Below, piece after piece: positions 34,401 through 47,789 of a stretch of 64,000 bases of DNA. The stretch covers positions 24,742,317 to 24,806,316 of the forward strand of contig HG738137.1 of assembly GCA_000499405.2 (NCBI GenBank), written 5' to 3'. The notes under the pieces were generated by a model. It did not search any database, had not been told where the DNA came from, and saw only the letters and a program-made list of their open reading frames with translations. A program made the translations under genes and the position numbers. This DNA is from Onchocerca volvulus. Lineage: Eukaryota > Nematoda > Chromadorea > Rhabditida > Onchocercidae. How positions within the stretch are numbered: position 1 is the stretch's first letter; every line of letters begins with the position of its first letter.

Positions 34401-37400
34401 ATGAAATAACTTATGAATTTTTGATTTTATATTTATCTTAATTCATAAATTATTTTATCGTTTAAATTTTTTTTTTTTTTTTAAAATGATTGAAATTTTT
34501 TGGGAAATTTTTAAAAATTAATAATTATACTTGTTAGAGTAACATTAAGATGTTTCAATCCCATACGTACACCAAGGATAGCATCTAATTTATCGGTTGT
34601 AAATGCTCGATAAGTTGAACAAATTTGTATACTTCCTTGATGCCAACTTGGATGATGAATACTTACTAAAATCTGAATAAAATTAAAACTAATCAAATTA
34701 AAAATCTCTTTCTATCTAAAGAAATTATTTTTAAAAAGAAACTATTTTTTTCTTTTAGGTAAACAAAAATTTGAAAAAAAAAGTCTTTCTTTTTTTTAGA
34801 AAAAAAGATTATTCCTTTCGATTCAAAAATTTACGACAAATTTCCGTAGAACAAAAAACTAAGATTTTTTCTTTTCTGCTATGTGCTAATTTTATTTTTA
34901 TCCTTCCTTAGTATTATTAAGTTTAATGCAACAATACAATCGCTTCTACTAAATGAAATGTTAATTTATTCTTGCTTAAAATATTAAGTAAAATTGATTA
35001 GCTATTAAAAGAATAGTGAAATTAATAAAATTATTGTTTGAGAACTGATTTTCTTCAATTTGATTTTTTTTATTTAATTTTGTTTGATTTAATTTTTATT
35101 TAAAAAGTGATTTTATTTAATTTCAAAATTAGCGATGACTTTAAAATTTTTGAAATTAAAAGCACTTTTTTGAAATTTCAACATTTTCTTATTAATAAAA
35201 TTAGCATTATTAGAGTTTTAAAATTCTGACTAAATTTTTCGCATTATTTCATCAAATTGTAAAGTGAATAATAATGCAATTTGGATTAGATTCTTTCTTA
35301 AAATGAAGATCTAAAATTTGTTATTTTAATTTAAATTTTTAATCATATTTTTTTAATTTTAATCACAGTTAAGACCTTTCTTTATTAATCATTTTTCTTT
35401 AATTAATCATTTTCTATCAAGAAATATAATTACTATGTAAGATTGAGAAAAAAAAAATTTTACAATTAATTCTTTTTCATTCATATAAAAAATAACAATT
35501 TTAGGACAAAATAAGTTCGATTCATTTCATTTCTATCCTAATTATATCATTATGATTGAATCAAAATTAAATTCACGACAAAAAAGATCTAAAAATGTTC
35601 AATAAAATTGAAATATAAATATGAAACTTAATAATTCCGACAAATTCATTCACTTTCATTAATTTCTTTTTTCCACACTATTTAATTAATAAATCAAATA
35701 CAGAAATTAATTCTTGATAAATTTTTCATTCTTTTAACTTAATCTCTCGATGTGAATTAATTAAATGTTGTTTCAAAAATGAGATTTAAAAAAAAAAAAA
35801 AAAAAGAAGAAAAAAAAGATGAAATATAGACAACGATTGAAAGAATCATTATGGTAATGGAATAGCGAGGAGGATTAGAAAAAAGTGATTTCTTTGTTTT
35901 AAATGAAATAATTCGTAATCCTTGATGATTGTATGAATTTTATTTCTTTGTTTCAAATCAAATGACTTTGTTTTATGTGGCTTTGTCAAATAGCTTTAAC
36001 CTTTATTCTATGCTGTAGTAAATCATACTAACAAAAGTACTCTCTCATGTGCTAACAGAAAAAAAAAGCTTTCTCATGTCACGCAGACGCTTCCTTGCGA
36101 ACGCAGACGCTTCCTTGCGAATCATTGTAAAGATTGGAATCAACGAGTGCAGTTGGATGTTCTGGCTTGGGTATTGAATTTCTCTTTGTTAGAATTATCT
36201 CCTTCGTTTTATGAAATCATCGTTTAAATTGTTTTAACGATATAAATTGATTTGTAATTGTTACGTGCGTTGTCATGTTATCTAATTTTTTGTAATAAAG
36301 ATTTAATTATCCAAGTTTGAGATACCGCAAAGTTTCGATAACAATATGATAAGAAATAAGAACCCATAATCATTGTCACGATTAAGAAGATCGGTGACAT
36401 AGATATATTTTAGTTCCATTATAATTTTGTCTTGATGAAGCCTAATTGAAAATTTTGATTTATTACAAAAATATTTGGAATTTATCATCGTGCATCTTTA
36501 TGCTCTTATAATTTAATAGTCGATTCCATTGCAATTTTGTTTTAATTAAATATAATTGAATCTTAATTATGCAACTTCATTCATCTTACTTTAAGCTGAT
36601 TGTATAAGTAATTAATTCTAAATTTCGAATTATCTTTTTTTACTCAAAAACTAAAAATTGAATGATTTTGATTGATTGGAAAAATATTTCAAATTTATCT
36701 TTATGCGTCTTTACGCTCTTATAATTCCCTAAATCGATTGGAAACAAGATTTCTATGGATTGAAAATATGAATAGAGACAAAATGTTTATCAAATTTGAA
36801 AATCTCATTATTTCTAAATGGTTATAAAATTTTCGCTGAAACTATTTCTGATATTTCATTCGTTTTGAATGGTTGAAATAATGGAAAGATATATTAAAAT
36901 AAAATGAATTTGAAAGGAATGAAATTAATTTTAGTAACAATACACAATCATTTCATAAATTTTCTTTTTTAAGTTTTTTGTAATTTCTAAATTAAAATTT
37001 TTAAATAATTTCATTCATCTAAAAATTCGTATTTCATTTTTTTTTTCTTAATCAAATATGAATATTTAAAAAAACAAGTTTTTCTCATAATTATAGTAAA
37101 AGGATTCATTTTGCATAAATTTCTTAACAATAAGAAAAAATTAAATTCGAATTCGTTAAACGAAATTAAAACAATGATCAATCACTGTGTAATTTAGAGA
37201 TTATAATCTTGTAATTAATCTAATTTATTTGTTTAATTTCGTAGTTATTTGGTTTTTTTTTTTTTTTATTGCTATATACTGTAATATATTTCATCTACTA
37301 TCTGCCAAATAATGAATATTTGAAGAAAAAAAAAAAAACAAGCGAATTTCTCCTTATAATTATAGTAAAATGATTAGTTTATAAAAATTTATCCAAGTAA

Positions 37401-37653
37401 AGAAATAAATTGGAATTCGAAACTTACTTAAAATAATTGCACCAACCGTAATGCTAATTACGAATGCGATCGTTGACGCTAATCGATAATGTCGTACACC
37501 GGGAAGAATAATTAAAAAGGCTAGAAATGGTGTAATAAATATTGATGATAGAGCGAAAATTTGTAAATCGAATACCACAGGTGTTCTATTATCACCAAAA
37601 AATGTTGGAGCACCATTTTCTCGAAATGCATCAAACCAACCTATCCATTGCAT
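31451..37653 (-). CDS. doxa-1: Dual oxidase maturation factor (DUOXA / DOXA-1)
   Basis: Six exons: 37428-37653, 34531-34665, 34032-34106, 33029-33182, 32151-32374, 31451-31701; phases 1, 1, 1, 2, 1 agree; 1065 nt, 354 residues, close to vertebrate DUOXA. It begins MQWIGWFDAFRENGAP. Exon 1 contains a membrane segment ending FLIILPGVRHYR, matching the ILPGIR motif after DUOXA TM1. Exon 2 carries the extracellular loop (CSTYRAF; GLKHLNVTLT with an N-glycosylation site). Exon 3 gives LEYNERFEF, and exon 4 YRLAGHYTIYLLW, the RLAGHY motif. Exon 5 holds further membrane segments. The last exon has a cytosolic tail with CCKMMKYES and Thr/Ser-rich sequence. DUOXA proteins take dual oxidase through the ER; in C. 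elegans DOXA-1 with BLI-3 supports tyrosine cross-linking of cuticle. The exon-2 acceptor was set at TTTTAG next to 34665 because an upstream CAG breaks the frame. Confidence 0.93.
33326..33442. repeat. 24-bp tandem repeat, about five units, in a doxa-1 intron
   Basis: Units share TTATTATGATTAATT preceded by an ACGATACA-type word. Clean 24-bp units start at 33371, 33395 and 33419; two rougher units precede them. It lies between exons 3 and 4 of doxa-1. Confidence 0.75.
36081..36120. repeat. Exact 20-bp tandem duplication
   Basis: ACGCAGACGCTTCCTTGCGA occurs twice, head to tail, with no mismatch, in a patch far richer in G+C than the rest of doxa-1 intron 1. No known element recognised. Confidence 0.95.
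36300..36321 (+). other. SL1 spliced-leader-like sequence
   Basis: The 22 bases match the conserved nematode SL1 leader at 20 positions, differing only at position 2 (A for G) and position 11 (T for C), and ending CCAAGTTTGAG. The next bases are ATACCG instead of the GTAA donor found in SL RNA genes. It is on the + strand, antisense within intron 1 of doxa-1. Likely a decayed SL RNA gene or the 5' end of an inserted copy of a trans-spliced mRNA; a functional SL RNA is unlikely without the donor. Confidence 0.6.
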
Positions 37654-37699
37654 TTTTGCAAAAAATCGATTTTTCGTTTGATTTCAATGCTGAAAATGA
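37654..37699 (-). promoter_or_regulatory. Probable trans-splice acceptor of doxa-1
   Basis: On the minus strand TTTTCATTTTCAG ends at 37690. It is followed by 36 bases without another ATG and then the doxa-1 start. A strong acceptor just before a first coding exon is the usual mark of spliced-leader addition in nematodes; an ordinary 5'UTR intron is the alternative. Confidence 0.55.
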
Positions 37700-40600
37700 A
37701 AATAATAATAAAAAATAATAGTAAACAATAAAAGTAAATAACAACCATAATAGAGAATAAAAGTAGTAGACAAAATAATAACAATAAATAACAACAATAA
37801 TAAAAAACAAATGTAGTAGTAATAAAAAAATTTTCAAAATAAAAACAAAATCAATAAAAGAGTAAATAAGTTATTAATTGGTTGATGTCGAAATGATAAA
37901 AAAATGAACAATAATAAAACATAATAGTAAACAATAACAGTAAATGACAACAACAAAAACAGTAGAGAGAGTTGTTAAAAATAGTTTAGTAACAAATAAA
38001 ATTTGAAAAATGGAACAAAATCAATAATTGGAATAAATAGGTTTATTATTTGTTTGATATTGATGATTGATTAATCATCCCAAATTGGTCGATCAGCTAT
38101 CTTATCGATATTCCTTTTGAATTATTCATTAATTGTAAATCAATAACAGCATTATATGCATTTAGCAATGAATATTCTGTCAACTTTAATATTATTAAAA
38201 AAATTAGATGAATATCATAAAATCATATTTTAAATACCATAAAATCATATTTTTATTATTTTATAATTTAATTTATATTTTCGGTTATTAAATATTCTTT
38301 TTTTGAGTTTATTGAATATTACTGAATGATATAAATTGATAATTATCATAAATAAAAGTACCAATAATAATAATAATAGTAATAATGAAAATAATAATTA
38401 TAAAGAAAGAAAGAGCGATAACAGTTGTTATAATTTCATCTTATTTCGCTGATGCCTTCAAATTCTTGAAATTCTAACTTCTTTTCCGATATTTGAATTT
38501 GTTTTAATATTTTAATTTTTAATTTAATTAAATATTCACAGTATTTTACAAAGTTATGTATTTATAAAAAATGAATGAATTTATATCATTCAACAGTACC
38601 AAGAACTGATAAAATATAAAGAAGACTGATGGAGATGATTAATTGATAAATGAAAATCTATATTAATTTCAATTATTAAATGCTATTTTAATTATTGAAT
38701 ATTGACAAATGATATTTGCTTTATGTTTCTTCTACAATATATAATTTTGTAAAATGTTATAAATATTTAATTAAATTGCAATATTTAAATTTTGAGATAT
38801 AATGCTTGAACATTCTGTAAAATTAATATTGCATACGAAATATGTCATGATAAATGTTTGTTTAAATATATTTTTTAATTATTTTTCACTTTTTATGCCT
38901 AATTTTTATTATTTCATTTCATTTCATTCGAATATTTATTAAAAAGTATCTTTTAAAGATGTCAATAAATTGATTATAGGACAGAAATTAATAGTAGTAG
39001 CTTTATTTTTAACTTCACTTCCTAAGTAATCACGGAATTTGAAGTATTCTTTAGAATCAGGCACAAAATTGAAAAATAATTAAAAAATGAATTTAAAACT
39101 TGATATTTGTTTTTGATATTTGTTCTGTTTGAAATATGATTTTATGTCTTTTCTACTTCGCATAAATAATAAAATAATAAAATATTAAAATAATTTGACT
39201 TTTTTGAAATACTGAAAGTAAACAATTAAGTTTTAAATTCATATTTTTCTAGAAATTTTTAAATTTCAAATATGAAAATTTTCAATAAATAAGTACAAAT
39301 GACACTACCATTATCAATTTATTCCGCATATTTGAAATAAAATAATTATTTCAAATAAAATAATTCGTATTTGATACTTAATTTTTGAAACTATTTTTTG
39401 TGAGTAAAACAATCGAATATTTTCGATTTCCAGTAATCATTACAGCAAAAAAGAAAACGAAGAAACTCATAAAAAGGAAATGAAAAAAAAAAAAAACTTG
39501 AATGAAATGAAATGAAATGAAATGAACAATTGAAGTGAAAATATCTGAAATGGAAAAATTAGCCAAATTTTATCTTTTTAAACGGAAAAAAGGAAATAAG
39601 ATCATTAATTTATCATTTCTTAAAAATTTCATTAATTTAAATAACAAAATGACTGGAATGAATTGATTCATAAGGAACCAGGAAATAGGAAAAGTCTTAT
39701 TTCTCCATCAAAATATGATTAAAACAAATTCTTTCTTCTTTGTTTTGTTTCAAAGGGTTTTTTTTTTCTTTTTTTTTATTTTTCACTTTTTTTTTCATGA
39801 GATATTACTTAATAAAGGAAATATTGCGTGACAAAATCTTAAGTGTTTAATACTACAAATGATAAAAAAAGTATTATGTGGTAAAGGCTACGCGGTAAAA
39901 TATATCTAATACGTGAAAAAGCAAAAAAAAATCGCAAAAAAAAAAATCGCAAAAAAAATTTAAATGAATTCTAAAAATAGTAATGATAGTTAACAAATAT
40001 TTTTTTAAAAAAAGTTCTTATTTATATAGAAAAATACTTATAAAATTTGCATGAGAAATGTTTGCAATTTATGTAATAACAAAGTGCCAACAAGTTTTCA
40101 TACGTGGATGTGTGACACGAAAATATGTACCTGTCCTTTTTTGACTATTACACTTTCTAAAAAAAAAGATAAAATTTTTTGACGTCAATAAAACTAGAAA
40201 ATTTTGGAGTGGAAAAAAAAAGAAGGAAAAAATTCTTAGAAATAAAAGAAAACTTGTTAAAACCTAAATTACTTTGATGATACCATTTTATGAACTAAAA
40301 ATTTCATTCTATCTGAAATTTATCAAATTATTTTGCAATCAAATAAATACTTCTTTGCATTTTATTTCTAAAAATAAAAAAAATTTTTTCAATAAATCGT
40401 ATCTTTTATTATAAAAGAAAAATCTGATTACTAACACTTCAAAAATTGTTATTGTTTGGTAAGAATTCCGATAATTTGATTAAATATTCTTCCATTTTTA
40501 CTTTTTTTTCAATAAATAATTTCTATCTACTTCTGTCTAATATTTATTCTTTCTAGTTATAAATATAGCGTAATTGCATCAAAGTAAAAAAAAAATAATA

Positions 40601-41820
40601 ATAAACATTTGTTTATTTAATATTTGATCAAATTATTAATTAAACAAATGAAATTTATTATGATATCAAAAAATATTATGTAAGTATTTTAGTATTAAAA
40701 AAAAAAGAGTAAAGAGTGATTAATAAACAAAACAATTATATTCAAATTAATAAGATTTTTCTTAATAATTAAGAACACTAATTAATTATTCAAATAGCAT
40801 AATTAACCATAATTATGAAAACAAAGAACATATTAAAACAAAAATGCTTCTTCGCTTTTGTTAATAAAACGATTATGGAAATTGTAAAAAAAATTTTACA
40901 TTTAAAAAAAAAAAATTGTGAAAATCTACTACTTTTTCCCACAAAACAGCAATTATTTCATTTTCATTGGGCAAAATTTCGAAAAAAAAAAGAAGAATTT
41001 TCACAGTTTGAAACGATAAAATTTTGAAGAAAAAAGAAAGAATTCTCATAGTTTTTTCTTTTTTAAATCAAAATTTGAACTTTTTTTTATGTTTTAAAAC
41101 TTATACTAATGTTAAGGAAATTTTCTGATTACATTTCACATTCAAATATATGTTCATCTAATTACTATTGCTGAAAAAAAAAATAATTAATTATAAAATG
41201 CTTGAAAGAAAGGAAAACCGAAAGAGGACAAAGGATAAAATTGGATAATTTATGCAATTTGAACAGTTACGATGGTATTCAAATTGTCAACAATTTTTCG
41301 TCAACGAAAAGGAATTGCATTGAATGAAATTTTCGAGATTAAATTTTTCAAGGTCAATTTTACAAAATACCAGAGAGATTGATTCTCAAGAATTGATTAA
41401 TCCATTTATTTCCTAACGTTTTGTTTAAATTCGTCGCATCATTTTATTATAATAGCAGTTATATCGATAGTTTAAAAAGATTAAATAAATTTTTTAATTT
41501 TATTTCCTTTTTTTTTTTTTTTTTTTGGAATTAAATTTTTGGATATGATTAAATAATAATTTTTTGATGCAATAAATTTTTGAACTTTATTTCTGCCATA
41601 TTTTTTTATTTCAATTTTTGCAATCTACAATCAATTTTTTTATTCAAATATTTTCAATTACAGCATAAAATTTAGATCAAATTTAAGATTAAATTTTAAA
41701 TAGAAATTTTTAAATGCTAAATCTTTTCTTTCTGAACTTACTTAATCAAATGACGAAATGAAATCAAAAATTAAATAAATGTCGAAAAATTATTATTTAA
41801 TTATAATTCAAGATATGGAC

Positions 41821-42080
41821 TGACCTGAATTTCAGATACATTTCTCATAATCCAATATGAAAAAAAAAAAAGAATTTTTAATTGATTGAATTCTATTTGT
41901 TAACTTCGACAATAATCGAAACGGAACTTTAACACAATTTATTCCATTTAAAAGAAAAAGAACCATAAATTTGATCAATGAAAAGAATATTAATAATAAT
42001 TCAAACTCTGACCTGTTTCTTTTTCGAGGTCAAATTAAAGACCTGAATATGAATAATACAAATAGCAGACCTGAGACCTG
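41821..42080. promoter_or_regulatory. Cluster of nuclear-receptor-like half-sites
   Basis: TGACCT occurs at 41821; GACCTG at 42010, 42040, 42068 and 42075; AGGTCA at 42027. The pair at 42068/42075 reads on the minus strand as AGGTCT, one spacer base, AGGTCT, a DR1-like layout. TGACCT at 42009 with AGGTCA at 42027 forms an everted pair. Function is inference; the nearest known gene start is doxa-1, 4.4 kb away. Confidence 0.3.
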
Positions 42081-43049
42081 ATACACTCATTACAAATAAG
42101 GGGTCTAATAAAGCCCAGTACAACCTAGTGCTAAACAAATCGATATTGGGTCAATATAATTTGCATATTAGATTTAAGTAATCATTAATTTAATGAAATG
42201 TAGCAATACGATAGTGAAAGATAAAATTATTAAATTTTATTGAAGTATTGAATTTCGATAAAATATTAATTGAAAATTCATTTCACTATTCTCTACAAGT
42301 AATCATTGAATAATCATTTCCAAATATTTTTAATACTTGTTTATCTTAAAGTGCAAAATTTCTATTTGAGCAATTCATTTTAATCATTTTTTATGATCTC
42401 TATTTGTTCCAAAACTTTAATTAAAACAAAAAATCATTTCCCTTCTTTTTCTTCAAAATGAAATTATACGTCGTAATAGTAAGAAGAAAAGAGTAAATAT
42501 AAAATTATTTTTAGTATAATGACGTAGCAAATAAATAATTAACCTAAAATTATAATTGATTCATTTCATTTGTTTTTCATTTTTACTTTATTTTTTTCTT
42601 TCTGGTTAAAGATCATGAGATAATTAATTAGTTGTATTTGCTATTCGGAATGCAAATATTGAGAACATAAACATGCATAAAACAATGAATTATTATTATA
42701 AACGATAAAAGATTACTTTTTTTGTTTTTTATTTTTTCATTTTTATCAAACAAAAAAAAAAAGAAAAGAAAAGAAAATATGATAAGTAAATGAATACAAA
42801 AAATTGAGTAATAAATGATTAAATAATTAAATCAATGAATAAGGTAGATAATTTGGATAAATGATTTGATAAGTGGATAGCTGATTTGAATTGATAATTT
42901 GGATAGTTAATGATCAATTGACCAGGTAATTTAGATAGGTTATTAGATAGTAAGATGGATAATTTAGATATATGATTAGATGGTTAGATAATTGACTCAA
43001 GTAAAGGATTTGACAAAATGATAAAGTTAATAGTTGATTGATTTGGGTA

Positions 43050-43197
43050 GATGATTTGTGTAGATAATTTAAGTAGATAATTTAGGTAATTGATTTGATA
43101 TTTAATAAATTGGGCAAATCACAGATGATTTGTGCAGGTAATTTAAATAGATAATTTAGGTAATTGATTCGATATTTGGTAAATTGGGCAAATGAAG
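43050..43197. repeat. Tandem duplication, period 74 bp, within a GATAATTT-rich tract
   Basis: Copies start at 43050 and 43124 with GATGATTTGTG. They share AGATAATTTAGGTAATTGAT and AAATTGGGCAAAT. The surrounding 42840-43220 is a looser array of GATAATTT, GATGATTTG and GATTTGATA words, suggesting an old short-period repeat. Confidence 0.7.
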
Positions 43198-46100
43198 TTG
43201 ATCTGTAGTAGATAAATGAATCGATATAAGATTAATAAGCATTGCAAATTTTTCTTACAATTTGTTTTACCATGAAAAGTAAATACTACAAAAATTTTAT
43301 ACTACAAAATTAAAATTTGGAATTTTTGCTTCTCAATGTCGAAAAAAAGAAGCAAAAAAATTAATTAATGCGTTGTTGCATTCTATTATGTACCAGAATT
43401 TATTAAAAAATGAAATGATATTTGATAGTTCGAAAATATGGCGACTATTTATTAAACAATCAATGATTTGAATAAACCATAAATAATAATTATTGGATTC
43501 GATATCCAATATTGCTGATTATATGAATTAAATTTAATTAATAGTTATTGATTTGGATATTTGATTTCGTTAATTATATGGATTAATTCCATGAATTTAA
43601 TGTTAGTTTTAAATAATAGAAAATATGGAAATAAAATGGAATTACTGCTTTATCTTATAACTTAATAATCATAATTTGATAACAGTTCTTAATTATCTAT
43701 CATTTTTATGAAGTGACGGTCTAATTAATCAAGTTTCAGGAGAATTTAGATGATTTGTGTAAAGTAATTGGACGTTTTTCACATCTGTTAAGCAAAAAAA
43801 AAAAAAAGTGAAACATCTATTTGTTATTGGTGTGATTGGCAGCATTTTGTTTCTATTTAATTTTGTATTGATTGTGTAAATAATTATTTAAAAACTATTA
43901 GTCTGTGTAAATCGTTATTTAAAAACTAAATTAAAATTATTATTGATAAAATATTGATTTATTTAAAAAAAATCGATATGATATATTAACGAAAAATGAT
44001 TCATTAGCTTGACAAAAGTAATTAGCATGAAAAATGATAGAAAAAAGCAAAAAAGAAATAATATTTGGTAGTAAAAATGAAATTCGACAATATTTTATAT
44101 TAAGTTCATTGATATTTTAAATTTGTCAAATCGCTATTTTTAATTTTCAGTAAAGCAAATTAAATTATTTATTGGATAAGTGAAATAAATTATATAGCAA
44201 TAAAATGATATGACTATCCTAGATTAGTAGTTAAGGTAGAATCATTTTTTTTTTAGTAATTATCATTGAAAAAGTGATAATTATTTGATAGCCGCGGAAA
44301 AACTTAATTTTGTCTTTGCGATGAAATCAACAATCAATTCTACTAATGCAATAGCAAGTTTAAAGAGAAAAATTCCAACCTTATTTTAATCAATAACTTT
44401 TCAATATTTGAATTGTTAGCTTTAAAAATGCAATCTTTGTATAATAAAAGAAAGATTAAGAGGAACAATGTAAATTTTAAAATGTTGAATAAATTTTTAA
44501 TATTCATTTCCTAGATTATATCGACGATTTAATATTTTATTAAGACAGAAAATAATAGTTGAAAAAAATACGAACAAGGCAAAATCATTGCATTATTTTT
44601 GTAAAGCATATACAACCCTGATCTTAATCGATATAATTATTATCATTAATTATCATTACTACATTATTCTATGATTATGTGGACTAATCAATAATGATAA
44701 TTCTGACTCATAACTAACTCTTACTTATGCTTTCATCTTTTCTTATTTATGTTGTAATCATAACCATGATTACTGATAAGCTTGAATATATTTATAAGAC
44801 ATGCATTTCATTATTGATTAATTAATCTAATAAGGATTTACCATATTTATTGCATACAAAGTCATCTATTTCAATAACTATTTCTTATTTTATTTTTGTT
44901 AAATTTTCTAACTAATCCTACCAGAATTGAATTTTAAATTTACCGGAAAAAAAAAAAAACAGACGATAATGTTACAAATTCTCGAATTTGTTATTAAATA
45001 TTTTTTTGTATTTTTTGAAGATTTCCGATAACTATTAATTTAATTTATAGCAATTATTCAAAAAATTAAAATACAGCAAAAAATCAGATTGCGCACTTTA
45101 CCGCTATCGATATTCAGTTATTCGGTATTTCAAGGTTAATGATTGATGTAATCTGTCGTCAAATTCTTCCCACCCTTTTTCGTTTTTTTTGTTTTCATTT
45201 TAAAGCAAAAAAAAGAAAAAAGAAAAAAAGTGGGGAGGAAAAATTCGGGAAAAATACCATTCCAGAATTTTTTACCTTTTAATTTGTTAGACAAATTGAG
45301 CACTTTTAAAATGCTAGAAAAAACAATAGAATAAACATATGTAAAAATGAAAAGAAAATAATTGCCACAAAAAAAACAAAAAATAAAACATAGAAATAAA
45401 AAAATAGAAATATAAAAATATATATGCAAAAAAAAATTAACCGCTTTTTGATTTTTTAAATTAAAAAAAAAAAAAAACTTATAAGAGAAATAAAAAAAAG
45501 TACATGCTTGAAATTGTATACAAATATAAAAATATATTTGCTCTTTTTTTTGAAAAAAAAATTTTATTCGAAAATGTTTTGCAAAATCTTTTTCAATTTT
45601 TTTTTTTAGCAAAAAATTTTGAAAATGTGAAATTTATCGTTTTAGTAATATCAGAAGTGTTAACAATATTTTCGTGATGAAAAAGATAAATACTAAAGTG
45701 GGAAGGAAAAAAGAAATCTAGAACTTTATAAAATATGATTAATACATCAATTTGATGATGTTGGAAAATTAGTTTACTTTCATTTTTTTTTTTTTAAATA
45801 ATATCAATTTGAATTAAGATTTCTTTAAAAAAAAAAAATAATAGAAAATAAAAAATGAAAAATACGGCAAATTCACACGAAACTGATAGTTTTGAAAAAT
45901 TATTAATTTCTTTCTTTTTTCGGGAACTCATTTTTTTTTTTTTTGGCAAATTCAAAATTACAATATTGTATGTGTCATACATAGATGTGAGTAAAATAAG
46001 ATATTTCTTGGAAAATTTAATATTTCTTAGATAATTTAATTAATTAATGAATGTTCCAATTTTTTTGCAATTAGTTTTCGGTTTTCATAATTTTGTAAAA

Positions 46101-47261
46101 TTTCAAAAATTTTGAACAAGAAAATAACAATTTTTGGAAGTGTAAAATAAAAAAATGTGTTTGAACAAGAAATTAAAATTTTTTATTAAGCCATAAATTT
46201 CTGCAGTTAAATCTTTCGTCTTCGAAAAAAAGAAAAAGGAAAATGATAAAACTTTGAAAGATAAAAATTTTCGCAATAATTTTTCGATTGCTCAAAAATA
46301 ATTTGCTTACTTTATTATTTAAATAGTTTGAGCAAAAATATGTTCAATTATTCTTTGGCATCTAGAATGATTCTAAAAGTTATTTTAGATTATTTTAAAT
46401 ATCTAAATAAGTCTAAAAATTGTTTTTGGTTACTTTTTTCTTTCCTTTCCAAAAATTCTTGAATTAAATTAATTAAAAGGGCGGAATGAGTTTTATGACA
46501 AGTGTTTACCATTTTTTGATTCGAATTTATGAAAAAAGAACCTGTTCGTCTTTATGTAATATTATTAACAAGTTTATGGCACTCTTACTTTCTTACAAAT
46601 TTTCAGTTTTATTTATGTCTTAAAAATTGGAAAAATTGTAAAACAAAAATTTTTCCTTCCAAAAACAAATAACTTAAAGAAAGAAATAGAATGGAAAAAA
46701 AGAAAGAGGGAAAAATGATGGTATATAATATATACAAAAAAGTTATAAATGAAATTTGAAATGAACTCTAAAACTTTAAATATTGAAGTAATGCTAAAAT
46801 TTTTCTATAATTTCAATTGGAAAAATTACATAGATGATAATATTTCCGGATTCCGGATTTGACATGATATTATTCTGGCGCTACAAATCATCATTATATT
46901 ATGTTTATTTTATTTAATTAATTAGTTATATTTAAGCAAATATATTCATATGCTTTGTCAATTTTATCAAATTCTATCGTTTAATTCCTTCATTAATTTC
47001 TTTTAATCCTACTAATTAAAATTATCTATGCTTCGTAAATCTGATCAATTATCATATGAAAATTACATGAAACAAAGCAAATAATGGAAATTCTTATTTG
47101 CTAATTAATTAATCATTCTGTTTGTCGTATCAAATTTAAAAATATAATAATTAATAATAATATATAAAAAAAGAAATATATTATCACTTTAAGCAAATAA
47201 ATTAATATATATCTTTCACTTATTTGTATATTTTCCGTTGCAAATGAATATAAAATATAAT

Positions 47262-47700
47262 TAACGGTGTTAATCACGTGGCGCAAGGTCGCAAAATACA
47301 ACTTTATAAGCGTTGATTACGTGATATAAGGCCGTAAAAGCGATTTCATAAACGTTGATCATGCGGCATGAGGCCGTAAAAAACTGCATTAATCACGTGA
47401 CATAAGGCCGTGGGATATGGTTTTGTACGTGTTGATCAGGTGGTATAGGGCCATAAAATACGACTTTATGCGTTTAATCACGTGGCGTAAGATTAAAATC
47501 GTGGATTATGACTTTACGTACATCAATCACGTGGATTGAGGCCGTAAAATACCGCACTAATCACATGGCATAAGGCTGTAAAACACGACTTTGTACACGT
47601 TAATGACCTGGTACAAGGCCATTAAAATATGACTTTATACGCGTTAACCACGTAGCGTAAGGCTTAGACACAAAATATGACTTTGCATGTAGTAGCCATG
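47262..47700. repeat. Degenerate tandem array with CACGTG-type cores
   Basis: About ten or eleven units of roughly 32-50 bp each follow the pattern GTTAATCACGTGGCATAAGG, then CCGTAAAATA, often CGACTTTATACGC. Perfect CACGTG sites lie at 47275, 47394, 47479 and 47528; other units carry one-base variants (ACGTGA, CACATG, CACGTA, CAGGTG). The block is much richer in G+C than its surroundings and has no reading frame. No known satellite recognised. Confidence 0.75.
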
Positions 47701-47789
47701 CTGAAGAAAGCCTAAATATAGGTAGATATAAATACTAATTACACGTATTGAATATAATGAATAAGGCGGAGAATAAAATATACAGTGTG

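Noticed and set aside
45136..45612. 158-codon minus-strand frame
   Set aside because: Almost entirely Phe, Lys, Ile and Tyr from A/T homopolymers; no splice context or family motif.
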